Shown here piece after piece: positions 1 to 8,027 of a DNA stretch of 64,000 nt. Numbering within the stretch: the stretch's first letter is position 1; each line of letters begins with the position of its first letter. Origin of the DNA: Chryseobacterium gleum (GTDB lineage Bacteria > Bacteroidota > Bacteroidia > UBA10329); NCBI GenBank assembly GCA_945903645.1, contig CAMDOM010000001.1, positions 1 through 64,000 of the forward strand, written 5' to 3'. Under the pieces are notes generated by a model. The model was not told the DNA's origin. It ran no database searches and worked only from the letters and a program-made list of their open reading frames with translations. A program made the position numbers and the translations under genes.

Positions 1-9
1 CTTGTCGGA

Positions 10-258
10 ATGGTGTTACCCATACTCGGCATTCTCGTGTTTTGGGGCGGTGCGTATGGCACAAGTGGATTGCGAGATATGGGCATTCTTCTGAAAGAGT
101 TAGACAAACTTTCTGCGGTTATCTCCATCGGTTTGTTAGCCAATCTACCTGCGTTTTTTCTGTTCTATCGGTTTCAAAAAGACGAGAGCGCCCGTGGCGT
201 TATCATGGCAACATTCGTTTACGCCTCGGTTATAGTCGTCATCAAATTCGTGCTATGA
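10..258 (+). CDS. Small hydrophobic membrane protein, possibly 5'-truncated
   Basis: Encodes about 82 residues that are strongly hydrophobic, with two or three likely membrane segments (roughly residues 2-18, 35-53 and 63-81). The reading frame is open to the left edge of the window, so the ATG at 10 may be internal and the gene may begin outside. The stop overlaps the lpxB start as ATGA, which suggests translational coupling and a shared transcript with lpxB. I do not recognise a family. A role at the envelope is a guess from its hydrophobicity and its partner gene. Confidence 0.55.
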   Translation: MVLPILGILVFWGGAYGTSGLRDMGILLKELDKLSAVISIGLLANLPAFFLFYRFQKDESARGVIMATFVYASVIVVIKFVL

Positions 259-1340
259 AGCTGTTTGTAATAGCAGGCGAAGCATCGGGCGATTTGCATG
301 GCGCCAATTTGCTTCGGGCTATTCACTGCATCTCTCCCGAAATAACGTTTCAAGGTTTTGGCGGCCCGCTTATGGCTGCCCAAGGCATGTCGGTACTGCG
401 CGGGCTCGACAAGCTGGCCTTTATGGGCTTTAGCGAAGTGATTCGCAATCTTCCTACGGTGATGACCAATTTTTCCATTGCCAAAGAGGCCATTCTTGCC
501 GATAGGCCCAACGCCTTGCTGCTGATTGATTATCCCGGGTTCAACCTGCGGCTGGCCAAATGGGCGCGCAAACAGGGCATTCCTGTATTGTATTACATCG
601 CACCGCAAGTGTGGGCGTGGAAGGAATCGCGGGTGAAAGCCATGCGCACCGATATTCATCGCCTCATGGTTATTCTTCCCTTCGAGAAGGAGTTTTTTGC
701 CAAGCATGGCATTCAAGCCGATTTTGTGGGGCATCCCATTTTGGATAATATTACCAATGACGCTTCGAATTATGTCACTCCATCCGAACGCATTATTGCT
801 CTTCTACCGGGCAGTCGTAAGCAAGAGGTGAAAAGTATGCTTCCGATAATGCTTTCGGTGGCAAACGATTTTCCCAACTATCGTTTCGTGGTGGGCAAGG
901 CACCCGGACTCGATGCTGCTGTCTATGAGAGCAGTTTGGGTTCTTCGAAAGTTGCATTGTTTGAGGGCGGCACGCAAGCCTTGCTGCGCATGGCCGATGC
1001 CGCACTGGTTACCTCTGGCACCGCAACGCTCGAAACCGCTTTGTTTGGGGTACCGCAAGTGGTGTGCTATCGCGGCAATGCATTATCGGTAATGCTGGCG
1101 CGCAAGCTGATTAAAGTGAACTACATCTCCCTTGCAAATCTTATCCTCAATCGGGAGGCAGTGGTAGAGCTCATACAAAGTGACTTGACGGCATCCAACC
1201 TGCGCCATCATTTATCTGCGGCTATCTCCGCCAGCGGCAAGCAAAAGGCCCAACTACTGCGCAACGAGCTTTGGGACAAACTGAGCGGCCCAGGAGCATC
1301 TGCCAATGCTGCACGTATTGTTGTAGATGCTTTGCACTAG
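255..1340 (+). CDS. lpxB: Lipid-A-disaccharide synthase
   Basis: LpxB joins UDP-2,3-diacylglucosamine to lipid X to form the lipid A disaccharide, at the cytoplasmic face of the inner membrane. The protein is 361 residues from the ATG at 255, close to the usual family length. It opens with the family signature GEASGDLHGANL (residues 8-19) and carries typical GT-B glycosyltransferase motifs such as PGSRKQEV and VTSGTATLETAL. The reading frame extends upstream, but the ATG at 255 is chosen because it overlaps the previous stop (ATGA) and places the signature at the expected distance. Its presence shows the host makes a Gram-negative outer membrane. Confidence 0.95.
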   Translation: MKLFVIAGEASGDLHGANLLRAIHCISPEITFQGFGGPLMAAQGMSVLRGLDKLAFMGFSEVIRNLPTVMTNFSIAKEAILADRPNALLLIDYPGFNLRLAKWARKQGIPVLYYIAPQVWAWKESRVKAMRTDIHRLMVILPFEKEFFAKHGIQADFVGHPILDNITNDASNYVTPSERIIALLPGSRKQEVKSMLPIMLSVANDFPNYRFVVGKAPGLDAAVYESSLGSSKVALFEGGTQALLRMADAALVTSGTATLETALFGVPQVVCYRGNALSVMLARKLIKVNYISLANLILNREAVVELIQSDLTASNLRHHLSAAISASGKQKAQLLRNELWDKLSGPGASANAARIVVDALH

Positions 1341-1369
1341 AACGCGTCATCACGCCAACGCATTCCACC

Positions 1370-1377
1370 TATTTTTG
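1370..1377 (+). promoter_or_regulatory. Candidate -7 box (TATTTTTG) ahead of pdhB
   Basis: The 8-mer TATTTTTG fits the Bacteroidota -7 consensus TAnnTTTG and lies 20 bases upstream of the pdhB ATG. No convincing TTG-type -33 element is visible at the usual spacing, so this is tentative. Confidence 0.4.
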
Positions 1378-1397
1378 CCGTCACTAAAGAAAAACCG

Positions 1398-2378
1398 ATG
1401 AGAGAAGTACAATTCCGCGAGGCACTGCGCGAAGCCATGAATGAAGAAATGCGCAGGGACGAATCCATTTTCTTGATGGGCGAAGAAGTGGCCCAATACA
1501 ATGGCGCCTATAAGGTGAGCCAAGGCATGCTGGACGAGTTTGGCGAAAAACGCATTATCGACACGCCCATTGCCGAGCTTGGCTTTGCGGGCATTGGAGT
1601 AGGGGCCGCTATGAACGGACTTCGCCCCATCATCGAGTTTATGACCTTCAATTTCTCGTTGGTAGCCATAGACCAAATCATCAATTCGGCTGCCAAAATG
1701 AACCAAATGTCGGGCGGGCAATTCACGGTGCCTATCGTGTTTCGCGGGCCTACGGGTTCGGCAGGGCAACTGGGCGCGCAACACTCGCAAGCATTCGAAA
1801 ATTGGTATGCCAACTGTCCGGGCCTTAAAGTGGTGGTGCCATCCAATCCGTATGATGCAAAAGGGTTGCTGAAATCGGCCATTCGCGATAACGACCCCGT
1901 CATTTTTATGGAAAGCGAACAGATGTATGGCGAAAAAGGGATGATTCCTGATGGAGAATACCTCATTCCTATTGGCAAAGCCGATGTGAAACGCAAGGGG
2001 AAAGATGTGACCATTGTGTCCTTCGGGAAGATTATGAAAGTGGCGCTCGAAACTGCGGAGGTGCTTGCCCAAGAAGGTATAGACTGCGAAGTGATAGACC
2101 TGCGCACGGTGCGCCCTATCGACTATGCCACCGTTATAGAAAGTGTGAAAAAAACCAACCGCATGGTGGTGGTAGAAGAGGCTTGGCCCTTGGCATCTAT
2201 CAGCACAGAGCTTACGTATGTGGTGCAAAAAGAAGCGTTCGATTTTCTGGATGCCCCCATCCGTAGAATAACTACGCGTGATGTGCCCTTGGGCTATGCC
2301 GCCAGTTTTGTAGAAGAGTTTCTTCCCAATGTGGCCCGCACAGTGGCGGCTATCAAGGATGTGCTTTACGTGAAGTAA
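1398..2378 (+). CDS. pdhB: Pyruvate dehydrogenase E1 component, beta subunit
   Basis: Beta subunit of the thiamine-diphosphate-dependent E1 of pyruvate dehydrogenase, which decarboxylates pyruvate and passes the acetyl group to E2 to give acetyl-CoA. The 326 residues match the E1-beta family in length. Visible features are the N-terminal MREVQFREALREAMNEEM, the conserved GEEVAQYNGAYKVSQG, the TPIAELGFAGIGVGAA block around the ThDP-contacting Glu, and the transketolase C-like domain with VIDLRTVRPID. The alpha subunit is not adjacent. The related 2-oxoisovalerate E1 beta subunit is the main alternative, but the sequence reads as the pyruvate type. Confidence 0.92.
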   Translation: MREVQFREALREAMNEEMRRDESIFLMGEEVAQYNGAYKVSQGMLDEFGEKRIIDTPIAELGFAGIGVGAAMNGLRPIIEFMTFNFSLVAIDQIINSAAKMNQMSGGQFTVPIVFRGPTGSAGQLGAQHSQAFENWYANCPGLKVVVPSNPYDAKGLLKSAIRDNDPVIFMESEQMYGEKGMIPDGEYLIPIGKADVKRKGKDVTIVSFGKIMKVALETAEVLAQEGIDCEVIDLRTVRPIDYATVIESVKKTNRMVVVEEAWPLASISTELTYVVQKEAFDFLDAPIRRITTRDVPLGYAASFVEEFLPNVARTVAAIKDVLYVK

Positions 2379-2438
2379 CTCCTCAGTTTATCCTCCTTCA
2401 TTTATTTAAGGACATCTTTGTCCAAACTCAATAGTGGT

Positions 2439-3176
2439 ATGTCTATAACAAATAGTGGTGCGCCAAGCGGATTTTTTGAATTAGTGCAATCGCGCAGGTC
2501 TATGCGCATTTTCGACCAAGAAAAACCCTTTGACCATGATGCGATTCGGAGATGTTTGGAAACTGCCACGCTCGCGCCAAGTAGCAGCAATCTCCAGTTT
2601 TGGGAATTCTATCGCGTTCCCAAAAGTTCATCCTTAAATGAGCCTTTGGTTAAACTGTGCATGAAGCAAAAGGCAGCCTCTTCTGCAAATGAGCTGGTTG
2701 TAGTTGTTACTCGAAGGGATAAACATAAAAGTCGCATTGCGGCCAACTATGCCTATATCGATGATTGCTATAGAGACGCTGAGCCACGGAAACGCAAGCA
2801 AGCGTTGGCGTATTATGGCAAACTCATTCCCAGACTGTATGCCAAATATCCACTTTGGTCCATCCTCAAGGAGGGCATTGCATGGTTTGTCGGCTTAAAA
2901 AAACCGATGGTTCGCGAGGTATCCGAAACCGAAGTTCGCATCAGCGCGCACAAGAGTGTAGCCTTAGCTGCCATGACGTTTATGTACGCCATGAAAGCCG
3001 AAGGATATGATACCTGCCCGATGGAAGGCTACGATTCCAAACGCATCAAAGCGCTTCTGAAACTACCTGCTTCTGCCGAATTGTCTATGGTTATCGCCTG
3101 TGGCAACGGAATGCCCGAGGGAATTTATGGCAAACGGTTTCGAATTCCACAAAGCGAAGTCATTTTTGATAGGTAG
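2439..3176 (+). CDS. Nitroreductase-family FMN oxidoreductase
   Basis: A 245-residue protein of the nitroreductase superfamily: FMN-dependent, usually homodimeric enzymes that reduce nitro compounds, quinones or enones with NAD(P)H. The diagnostic N-terminal region is FFELVQSRRSMRIFD (FMN phosphate-contacting SRRSMR), followed by CLETATLAPSSSNLQFWEF, and the C-terminal part holds the ALAAMTFMYAMKAEGYDTCPMEGY block typical of the family. An in-frame TTG lies at 2418, but the ATG at 2439 is preferred because a CATCTTTG sequence that resembles a -7 box (2413-2420) overlaps the TTG. The substrate cannot be read from sequence. The gene stands alone between pdhB and a repeat-rich gap. Confidence 0.85.
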   Translation: MSITNSGAPSGFFELVQSRRSMRIFDQEKPFDHDAIRRCLETATLAPSSSNLQFWEFYRVPKSSSLNEPLVKLCMKQKAASSANELVVVVTRRDKHKSRIAANYAYIDDCYRDAEPRKRKQALAYYGKLIPRLYAKYPLWSILKEGIAWFVGLKKPMVREVSETEVRISAHKSVALAAMTFMYAMKAEGYDTCPMEGYDSKRIKALLKLPASAELSMVIACGNGMPEGIYGKRFRIPQSEVIFDR

Positions 3177-3297
3177 AAAGGGTTATTCGCCCAGCTCACC
3201 AGCTTCGGTTCAAATACTTTTTTCCTATCAACGTCATTTTGTGAACAACTAACATATATATTCGTGGCATGAAGCTGGTCAATCCCTATCTTTATAT

Positions 3298-3325
3298 AGC
3301 CGCACAGCCGCACAGCCGCACAGCC
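3298..3325 (+). repeat. 8-bp tandem repeat AGCCGCAC, 3.5 copies
   Basis: Three perfect copies of AGCCGCAC followed by AGCC. The repeat is GC-rich compared with the surrounding AT-rich spacer and lies outside genes. Copy number could change by slippage. No function is evident. Confidence 0.85.
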
Positions 3326-3432
3326 TAAACAGTGGGCTGACCGCCAAAAAATTTCGAAATGCTACGCTTTTAGGCACGCAATTGCCAAACCAAGCGTTAG
3401 CAGTACCTAATTTTTCCTGCAAAACGAACCTG

Positions 3433-3558
3433 CTGCATTCGCAGGAGGGCCATATTTCTACCCAAATGCGTGTGCTGACGCGTCAGGAGAGGCATATGGC
3501 CATCAAAACAGCTGTCCTTAATCGTCAGGAGAGTCATATTACCGTTTTTTCCTCAAAA
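3433..3558 (+). repeat. 42-bp tandem repeat, three degenerate copies
   Basis: Units begin at 3433, 3475 and 3517, exactly 42 bp apart, and share a CAGGAG-x-GCATAT-like core (CAGGAG at 3442, 3484 and 3526). A period of 42 is divisible by three, so a frame through the array repeats every 14 residues. That could mean it once coded for a protein, or could be chance. It lies just upstream of the T9SS cargo gene. Confidence 0.75.
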
Positions 3559-3632
3559 ATTAACCGTAATCCTGACCAAATAGTGAACTAACAAATGCAT
3601 GAATGATAGAATTTGAAAACGGAATCATTACA

Positions 3633-4139
3633 ATGAAACGAGCCAAATCTGACTCAAAACCACGTTTGCGTTTTTATTTGTTGCTGGTACTTGTGCTTTG
3701 TGGTGCAGCGCAATGCACAGCGCAAACCCTCGACCGTCAGGTTATTGGCACTTCAGGGCAGCAATATGTAACAGCAGCAGCCACTGTGGATTTCACCATT
3801 GGCGAGCCTTTTATCGCCACCCTTACCGGGCAAAATGGCATAGCCACACAAGGTTTTCATCAGGGCACTATTAGCATTACCTCGGTGCGCGAAACACTTT
3901 CATTAGCAGAATTGAGCGTATATCCCAACCCAACAACCGATAGGCTTACCATTAGCACAGCAATGGAGAATGCCCTATGGCAGCTGCATACGCTTGATGG
4001 TAAAATCGTCTCATCTGGAAGATTGAACCTTGGTAGCACTACTGTTGATGTGACTGCACTGGCACAGGCCACATACATGCTCACCGTGATGGCTCCCGAC
4101 CGCAGTGTCAATGCCTACCGCATCGTAAAGAATCAATAG
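3633..4139 (+). CDS. Small exported protein with type IX secretion (type A) sorting domain
   Basis: Of 168 residues, the first 30 form a signal peptide (basic KRAKSDSKPRLRFY, hydrophobic LLLVLVLCGAA, cleavage near AQCTAQ). The middle reads QVIGTSGQQYVTAAATVDFTIGEP and ends in GFHQG, a motif seen in small Bacteroidota cargo proteins. Residues from about 95 form a type A T9SS C-terminal domain (LSVYPNPTTDRLTI, then VDVTALAQATYMLTV). The protein should cross the inner membrane by Sec and the outer membrane by T9SS. The ATG at 3633 is preferred over the ATG at 3603 because it puts the signal peptide at the N-terminus. It lies 45 bp before the collagen-like gene and probably shares its transcript. 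Specific function unknown. Confidence 0.85.
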   Translation: MKRAKSDSKPRLRFYLLLVLVLCGAAQCTAQTLDRQVIGTSGQQYVTAAATVDFTIGEPFIATLTGQNGIATQGFHQGTISITSVRETLSLAELSVYPNPTTDRLTISTAMENALWQLHTLDGKIVSSGRLNLGSTTVDVTALAQATYMLTVMAPDRSVNAYRIVKNQ

Positions 4140-4184
4140 AACCGAAAAAGAACACCTACAGACACACCCATAACCTTTGAACCC

Positions 4185-6422
4185 ATGAAAAGAATACTCC
4201 TCTCCCTTTGCCTTATAACAGCAAGTCTGGCCGCCATGGCACAGGTGCCGCAGGGCATCAACTACCAGGCGGTGATGCGCGGCCCCAGCGGCAGCAGCAT
4301 TGTCAATCAGCAGGTGAGCATCCGCCTCACCGTCATCGGGCCATCGCAGCCGGTCTATCGGGAGACTCACACTACTTCCACCAACCAATTTGGTTTGGTG
4401 AACCTCACCATCGGTTTCGGAACGCCCGTGCAGGGTGAATTCACTGCCATCGACTGGGCCAACGGCCCCTACAATGTTCAGATGGAGGCGGATATCAACG
4501 GGGGCAGCAACTACGTTTTCTTCGGCAGCCAACAGCTCATGAGCGTGCCTTACGCGCTGTATGCGGCAAGCAGCGGCCAACCCGGCACACCAGGGGCCAC
4601 TGGACCAACGGGCGCAGATGGCGCACAAGGCCCAGCAGGGGCCAATGGTCTGGATGGTGCAGCAGGTGCTACCGGACCACAAGGAATTCAAGGAGCTACT
4701 GGACCAATTGGCTTGACTGGTGCAACTGGTCCTGCTGGACCACAAGGAATAGCTGGAAATGATGGCGCTACGGGTGCAACAGGCACACAAGGTCTAATTG
4801 GATTGACGGGCGCAACGGGTCCAACAGGAAGTCAAGGCCCAATTGGTTTAACAGGTTCAACTGGTCCCGCAGGACCACAAGGCATAGCTGGAAATGATGG
4901 TGCAATAGGTGCAATAGGTGCACAAGGTCCAATTGGATTAACGGGCGCAACGGGTCCAACAGGAAGTCAAGGCCCAATTGGTTTAACAGGTGCAGCTGGT
5001 CCCACAGGACCGCAAGGCATAGCTGGAAATGATGGTGCAACAGGTGCAACGGGCGCACAAGGTCCAATCGGCTTAACAGGTGCAAGTGGAAATACTGGAG
5101 CAACAGGCGCAACTGGTCCTGCTGGCCCTCAAGGCATAGCTGGAAATGATGGTGCGACAGGTGCAACAGGCACACAAGGTCCAATAGGATTAACGGGCGC
5201 AACGGGTCCAACAGGAAGTCAAGGCCCAATTGGTTTAACAGGTTCAACTGGTCCTGCTGGACCGCAAGGCATAGCTGGAAATGATGGAGTACAAGGGCAG
5301 CAGGGCATAGCTGGAAATAATGGAACGCAAGGCCCGCAGGGAGCGCAGGGCGCAGCTGGCCCGCAGGGCCCTCAAGGCATTCAGGGTATTCAGGGGCCGC
5401 AGGGTTCTGCGGTGAACATCACCGGCTCGTTGAACGACCCATCTGAGTTGCCAGCAACAGGCAACAGTGGTGACAGCTACCTTATCAATAACGAACTCTA
5501 CGTATGGGATGGTACCCAATATGTGAATGTGGGCAACATACAGGGCATACAAGGCCCAACTGGCCCGCAGGGCGCTGTGGGGCCACAAGGGGCACAGGGC
5601 CCGCAGGGCGCAGCCGTGAACATTACCGGCTCCCTCACCGACCCTGCCCAACTGCCCGCAAGCGGCAGCAGTGGCGATAGCTACCTGATAAACGAAGAAC
5701 TCTACGTGTGGGACGGCACCCAGTGGGTTAACGTAGGCAACATACAAGGGCCGCAGGGCATTGCGGGTGCCACAGGCCCACAGGGCCCTACAGGCGCGAA
5801 CGGGGCGCAAGGCCCCACAGGGGCAGATGGCGCACAGGGCATTCAAGGTATCACTGGACCGACAGGACCACAAGGAATTACAGGTCCTGCTGGTACTGGT
5901 TCTGGTGGTGCTCACATGTTAGTATATTCTGCTGGTAGTTATACCTGGACTGTACCAGATGGAGTACTCAGTGTTGTTGTTGAACTGTGGGGAGCTGGTG
6001 GCGGAGGGTCAATCGCACCATATCCTAACTGTGGAGGTGCTGGAGGTGCTGGTGGTTATGGGAAAGGCCCGATTTCAGTAACACCAGGAGACCAAATTAA
6101 TATTTCGGTAGGTTTTGGTGGAAATGGATGTTCAACTCCGACTTTTGTGTATGGAGGTTGCTCAGGATTGGCTGGCGGGAATACTTCATTCGGAGGAAGT
6201 CTGACTGCATTTGGGGGGCAATCAGGTTCAATGTCTGGAAGTAGTATTCAATCAGGTAGTTGTAATGCACTACTCAACTGCACGTCTTCATCAAACATAC
6301 CTTGTGCCAGTCTGTTGGGAGTGCAGTATGGATTGGGAGGTGTTGGGGCATGCAACAATAGCCCAGGTGCTTCCTTAACAGCAACAGATGGAAACTCTGG
6401 ATTCTTAATTCTCCAGTGGTAA
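4185..6422 (+). CDS. Exported collagen-like (Gly-X-Y) repeat protein
   Basis: A 745-residue protein built in four parts. Residues 1-19 are a signal peptide ending AMAQ. Residues 20-130 form an N-terminal domain common in Bacteroidota collagen-like proteins ([10 protein letters not shown] through [12 protein letters not shown]). Residues 131 to about 575 are long runs of Gly-X-Y triplets such as [16 protein letters not shown], interrupted twice (near 409-452 and 475-520) by a 45-residue module containing [17 protein letters not shown]. Residues 575-745 are a glycine-rich, phage-tail-fibre-like terminal domain (YTWTVPDGV, then WGAGGGG). Such proteins usually form rigid trimeric surface fibres. 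There is no T9SS sorting domain on this protein, so how it passes the outer membrane is unclear; the cargo gene just upstream may be its partner. Confidence 0.88.
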   Translation: MKRILLSLCLITASLAAMAQVPQGINYQAVMRGPSGSSIVNQQVSIRLTVIGPSQPVYRETHTTSTNQFGLVNLTIGFGTPVQGEFTAIDWANGPYNVQMEADINGGSNYVFFGSQQLMSVPYALYAASSGQPGTPGATGPTGADGAQGPAGANGLDGAAGATGPQGIQGATGPIGLTGATGPAGPQGIAGNDGATGATGTQGLIGLTGATGPTGSQGPIGLTGSTGPAGPQGIAGNDGAIGAIGAQGPIGLTGATGPTGSQGPIGLTGAAGPTGPQGIAGNDGATGATGAQGPIGLTGASGNTGATGATGPAGPQGIAGNDGATGATGTQGPIGLTGATGPTGSQGPIGLTGSTGPAGPQGIAGNDGVQGQQGIAGNNGTQGPQGAQGAAGPQGPQGIQGIQGPQGSAVNITGSLNDPSELPATGNSGDSYLINNELYVWDGTQYVNVGNIQGIQGPTGPQGAVGPQGAQGPQGAAVNITGSLTDPAQLPASGSSGDSYLINEELYVWDGTQWVNVGNIQGPQGIAGATGPQGPTGANGAQGPTGADGAQGIQGITGPTGPQGITGPAGTGSGGAHMLVYSAGSYTWTVPDGVLSVVVELWGAGGGGSIAPYPNCGGAGGAGGYGKGPISVTPGDQINISVGFGGNGCSTPTFVYGGCSGLAGGNTSFGGSLTAFGGQSGSMSGSSIQSGSCNALLNCTSSSNIPCASLLGVQYGLGGVGACNNSPGASLTATDGNSGFLILQW
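4575..5910 (+). repeat. Collagen-like coding repeats with near-identical DNA blocks
   Basis: The Gly-X-Y region is repetitive at the DNA level as well as the protein level. A block starting ACGGGCGCAACGGGTCCAAC recurs at 4806, 4941 and 5193. The spacings of 135 and 252 bp are both multiples of 9, so unequal recombination would keep both the reading frame and the triplet phase. Repeat number may therefore vary between strains. Confidence 0.8.
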
Positions 6423-6607
6423 AATATCTCCCAGCTCCCCAAGCTTCCCCAGTATTCTACGGTTTATATAAGTGCTGATTAAAGTTTTTTTCAACTGGCA
6501 TTTTTCATTAATGGCAGATAGGGTGTTCCCAGCTCGCGTGAGTGTTCCGAAGGATCACTTGTACTGAACATAACCCGCACAGTTTTCCGCCTTCGGCAGA
6601 GAGTATG

Positions 6608-6732
6608 CTTCCCCCGCTGGTTTAAGTGTTCATGCTCGTTGAAGAGTTCCCCCAGCTGGTTTAAGTGTTCCCAATGCGCTCGTTGAAGAGTTCCCCCAGC
6701 TGGTTTATGTGTTCCTAATGCGCTCGTTGAAG
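6608..6732 (+). repeat. 44-bp tandem repeat, two full and one shortened copy
   Basis: Full units at 6645-6688 and 6689-6732 differ by very few bases and share the core CCCCCAGCTGGTTTA. A shortened copy occupies 6608-6644, and the GAAGAG words at 6641, 6685 and 6729 are exactly 44 bp apart. A weaker related unit appears near 6524. Function unknown. Confidence 0.8.
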
Positions 6733-6808
6733 AGTTCCGCAGGGTCTCTTCAATGGAAAATGACACGCACAGTTTGTAACTGGGCATAAGAACATTCCAA
6801 ATCAAAGC

Positions 6809-6841
6809 CTCGCCCCACCAAGGCGGGGCTTTGGTTTTTTA
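6809..6841 (+). terminator. Rho-independent terminator, copy 1 of 3
   Basis: Stem CTCGCC / GGCGGG (one G-T pair) around a 7-base loop, followed by GCTTTGG and six T. It is near-identical to the hairpins at 7457 and 8028. It would end transcripts from the collagen-like operon before the first toxin-antitoxin cassette. Confidence 0.7.
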
Positions 6842-6861
6842 TACATCCTGCGGCCGTTGCG

Positions 6862-6869
6862 TATATTTG
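6862..6869 (+). promoter_or_regulatory. -7 box (TATATTTG) of the VapBC-like cassette
   Basis: TATATTTG matches TAnnTTTG and lies 21 bases upstream of the antitoxin ATG at 6891. It sits 28 bases after the TTTG within the preceding terminator, the same geometry as at the second cassette. No clear -33 element is seen. Confidence 0.5.
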
Positions 6870-6890
6870 AAGCGTTTTAATATAGAACCC

Positions 6891-7058
6891 ATGGTACTGG
6901 TAATCACTGCAAAAAAAGGCAAAGGTCTTCGTCAGCAAATGCAAGAATTGCTGGATCACAACGTGAAGAACAAGAAAACACGATGGGATCTTTTCTTCGG
7001 TAAAGTGACTTTCGAGGGCAGTCCAGTAGATTATCAGCGCAACTTACGCGATGAATAA
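6891..7058 (+). CDS. Antitoxin of a VapBC-like type II toxin-antitoxin system
   Basis: A 55-residue protein that starts VLVITAKKGKG and ends with FFGKVTFEGSPVDYQRNLRDE, a tail typical of small antitoxins paired with PIN toxins in Bacteroidota. The tail would bind and block the toxin, and the complex usually represses its own promoter. The ATG at 6891 is preferred over an upstream in-frame start at 6831, which would place the -7 box inside the gene. The gene overlaps the PIN toxin gene by 8 bases, which ties production of the two proteins together. The DNA-binding fold is not obvious from sequence. Confidence 0.75.
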   Translation: MVLVITAKKGKGLRQQMQELLDHNVKNKKTRWDLFFGKVTFEGSPVDYQRNLRDE

Positions 7059-7422
7059 CCTTCTGCTCGACACCAACATACTTATCTACATATTGCAAGG
7101 CCATCAAGGTGTTCGCGAGTTGGTAGAAGATAGTATTTGGCATATTTCATTTGTAAGTGAGATGGAAGTTTTGATGAAACCAAACATAACCACCACCGAA
7201 CTGGCAAGCATAAAAGCCCTTTTAGCCGAGTGTCGAATCATTGAAATGAATCAGGCGATTAAAGAAAAAGCAATTCAAAACAATCAAGACTTTCGCCTCA
7301 AATTGGCAGATAGTATTATTCTCGCCTCTGCGCAAACATGCAGCATTCCCCTATTAACAGCCGATATCGAATTTAGAAAAGTAGATAGCTCAGAGCAGGA
7401 CATTCTGATTTTTAAGCTCTAG
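7051..7422 (+). CDS. PIN-domain ribonuclease toxin (VapC family)
   Basis: A 123-residue PIN-domain protein. VapC toxins are magnesium-dependent RNases that cut tRNA or rRNA and stop translation when the antitoxin is lost. The acidic active-site residues are visible: Asp7 in LLLDTNILIY, Glu39 in SEMEVL, Asp87 in LADSIILASA and Asp105 in LLTADIEF. All four are present, so the toxin looks intact. It overlaps its antitoxin gene by 8 bases and is followed by a terminator at 7457. The RNA target cannot be inferred. Confidence 0.88.
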   Translation: MNNLLLDTNILIYILQGHQGVRELVEDSIWHISFVSEMEVLMKPNITTTELASIKALLAECRIIEMNQAIKEKAIQNNQDFRLKLADSIILASAQTCSIPLLTADIEFRKVDSSEQDILIFKL

Positions 7423-7456
7423 TTTTTCTATCCGGTTCTCAAATTCCTGAACTAAC

Positions 7457-7488
7457 CCTGCCAACCAAGGCGGGGCTTTGGTTTTTTA
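7457..7488 (+). terminator. Rho-independent terminator, copy 2 of 3
   Basis: Stem CCTGCC / GGCGGG around loop AACCAA, then GCTTTGG and six T. It separates the two toxin-antitoxin cassettes. The stretch from CCAAGGCGGGGC to the T run is identical to copy 1. Confidence 0.75.
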
Positions 7489-7508
7489 TGCCCACACCAC
7501 CGTTTCCT

Positions 7509-7516
7509 TATCTTTG
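7509..7516 (+). promoter_or_regulatory. -7 box (TATCTTTG) of the RelE/ParE-like cassette
   Basis: TATCTTTG matches TAnnTTTG, 17 bases before the antitoxin ATG. Its distance to the TTTG in the upstream terminator is 28 bases, as in the first cassette. Confidence 0.5.
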
Positions 7517-7533
7517 GTGAAAATTCTAATGTT

Positions 7534-7737
7534 ATGGACACCGTACTTGTAGCAAGTTTCCACTCGAAGGCCGAGGCCGAGGCAGCCGCAGAGTTGCTCA
7601 AAAAACTAAAAGGCACCGTGCGCATGCTAAAACAGGAGCACTGGGACGACTTACTTTTTGGCAAGATGATAGATGACGGCATGGCAGAAGATGGCGAGTT
7701 GCCATTAGAAGTGCTTCGCGCGAAATTGGGTAAATGA
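7534..7737 (+). CDS. Putative antitoxin of a RelE/ParE-type toxin-antitoxin pair
   Basis: A 67-residue protein with a charged, alanine-rich helical N-terminus (SKAEAEAAAELLKKLKGTV) and a C-terminal part, WDDLLFGKMIDDGMAEDGELPLEVLRAKL, expected to wrap the toxin. I do not recognise a named family. It is called an antitoxin because of its size, composition and a 4-base ATGA overlap with the RelE-like gene. It has its own -7 box upstream. Confidence 0.65.
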   Translation: MDTVLVASFHSKAEAEAAAELLKKLKGTVRMLKQEHWDDLLFGKMIDDGMAEDGELPLEVLRAKLGK

Positions 7738-8012
7738 AGATAACGCTCAAGCCCAGTTTTGGGAGAGATATAGACAGGGTCAAAAGCCGAGAACTCCTTA
7801 TGGCACTTGGCGAGAAAATAGACCAGATACTTGCCGCTAAGTCAACCGAGCAAGTAACAGGGCTTAAGCTACTTCGCGGCTACACCCACCACTACCGCAT
7901 CTATGTGAAAACCGAAAAGTTGAGTTATCGCATCGGTGCGGTCATTCGCGGGGATATGGTTTGGCTGGTGCGTTTCCTTCCTCGGAAATTTGTTTACAAA
8001 AAGTTCCCGTAA
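7734..8012 (+). CDS. RelE/ParE-family toxin
   Basis: A 92-residue basic protein with the RelE/ParE fold pattern: an N-terminal strand (KITLKPSFGRDI), two helices (DIDRVKSRELLMALGEKIDQIL), then strands with LKLLRGYTHHYRIYVKTEKLSYRIGAVIRGDMVWLVRF split over the core. Family members either cut mRNA on the ribosome (RelE) or poison DNA gyrase (ParE). Which of these applies cannot be told here. It overlaps the antitoxin stop by 4 bases and is followed by a terminator. Confidence 0.8.
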   Translation: MKITLKPSFGRDIDRVKSRELLMALGEKIDQILAAKSTEQVTGLKLLRGYTHHYRIYVKTEKLSYRIGAVIRGDMVWLVRFLPRKFVYKKFP

Positions 8013-8027
8013 TACGTTGAGGTACAA

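Larger units (their letters stand above)
3177..3632 (+). other. 456-bp gene-poor gap with two short tandem repeats
   Basis: This gap holds an 8-bp repeat (3298-3325) and a 42-bp repeat (3433-3558), listed separately. A 69-codon open frame at 3382-3591 runs through the 42-bp repeat and yields three 14-residue units of the form L-x-R-Q-E-x-H. I see no signal peptide, domain or good start context, so I do not call it a gene. The start of the next gene lies at 3633. Confidence 0.5.
6423..6890 (+). other. 468-bp gap with a 44-bp repeat array and a terminator
   Basis: The gap between the collagen-like gene and the first toxin-antitoxin cassette holds a 44-bp tandem repeat (6608-6732), degenerate copies on its flanks, two direct CGCACAGTTT words (near 6569 and 6764), and a terminator at 6809-6841. 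A minus-strand frame of about 104 codons (6491-6805) runs through the repeats, but it is periodic and has no domain, so I do not call it a gene. Confidence 0.5.

Noticed and set aside
3382..3591. 69-codon frame across the 42-bp repeat
   Set aside because: Its residue pattern follows from the repeat period being a multiple of three. No domain, signal peptide or start context supports it.
4011..5915. Long minus-strand frames opposite the collagen-like gene
   Set aside because: They mirror the Gly-X-Y repeat in other frames (Leu/His and Ala/Leu/Arg-rich periodic text), a common artefact of repetitive coding DNA.
6491..6805. 104-codon minus-strand frame
   Set aside because: It runs through the 44-bp tandem repeat and has repeat-driven composition; no domain or promoter.
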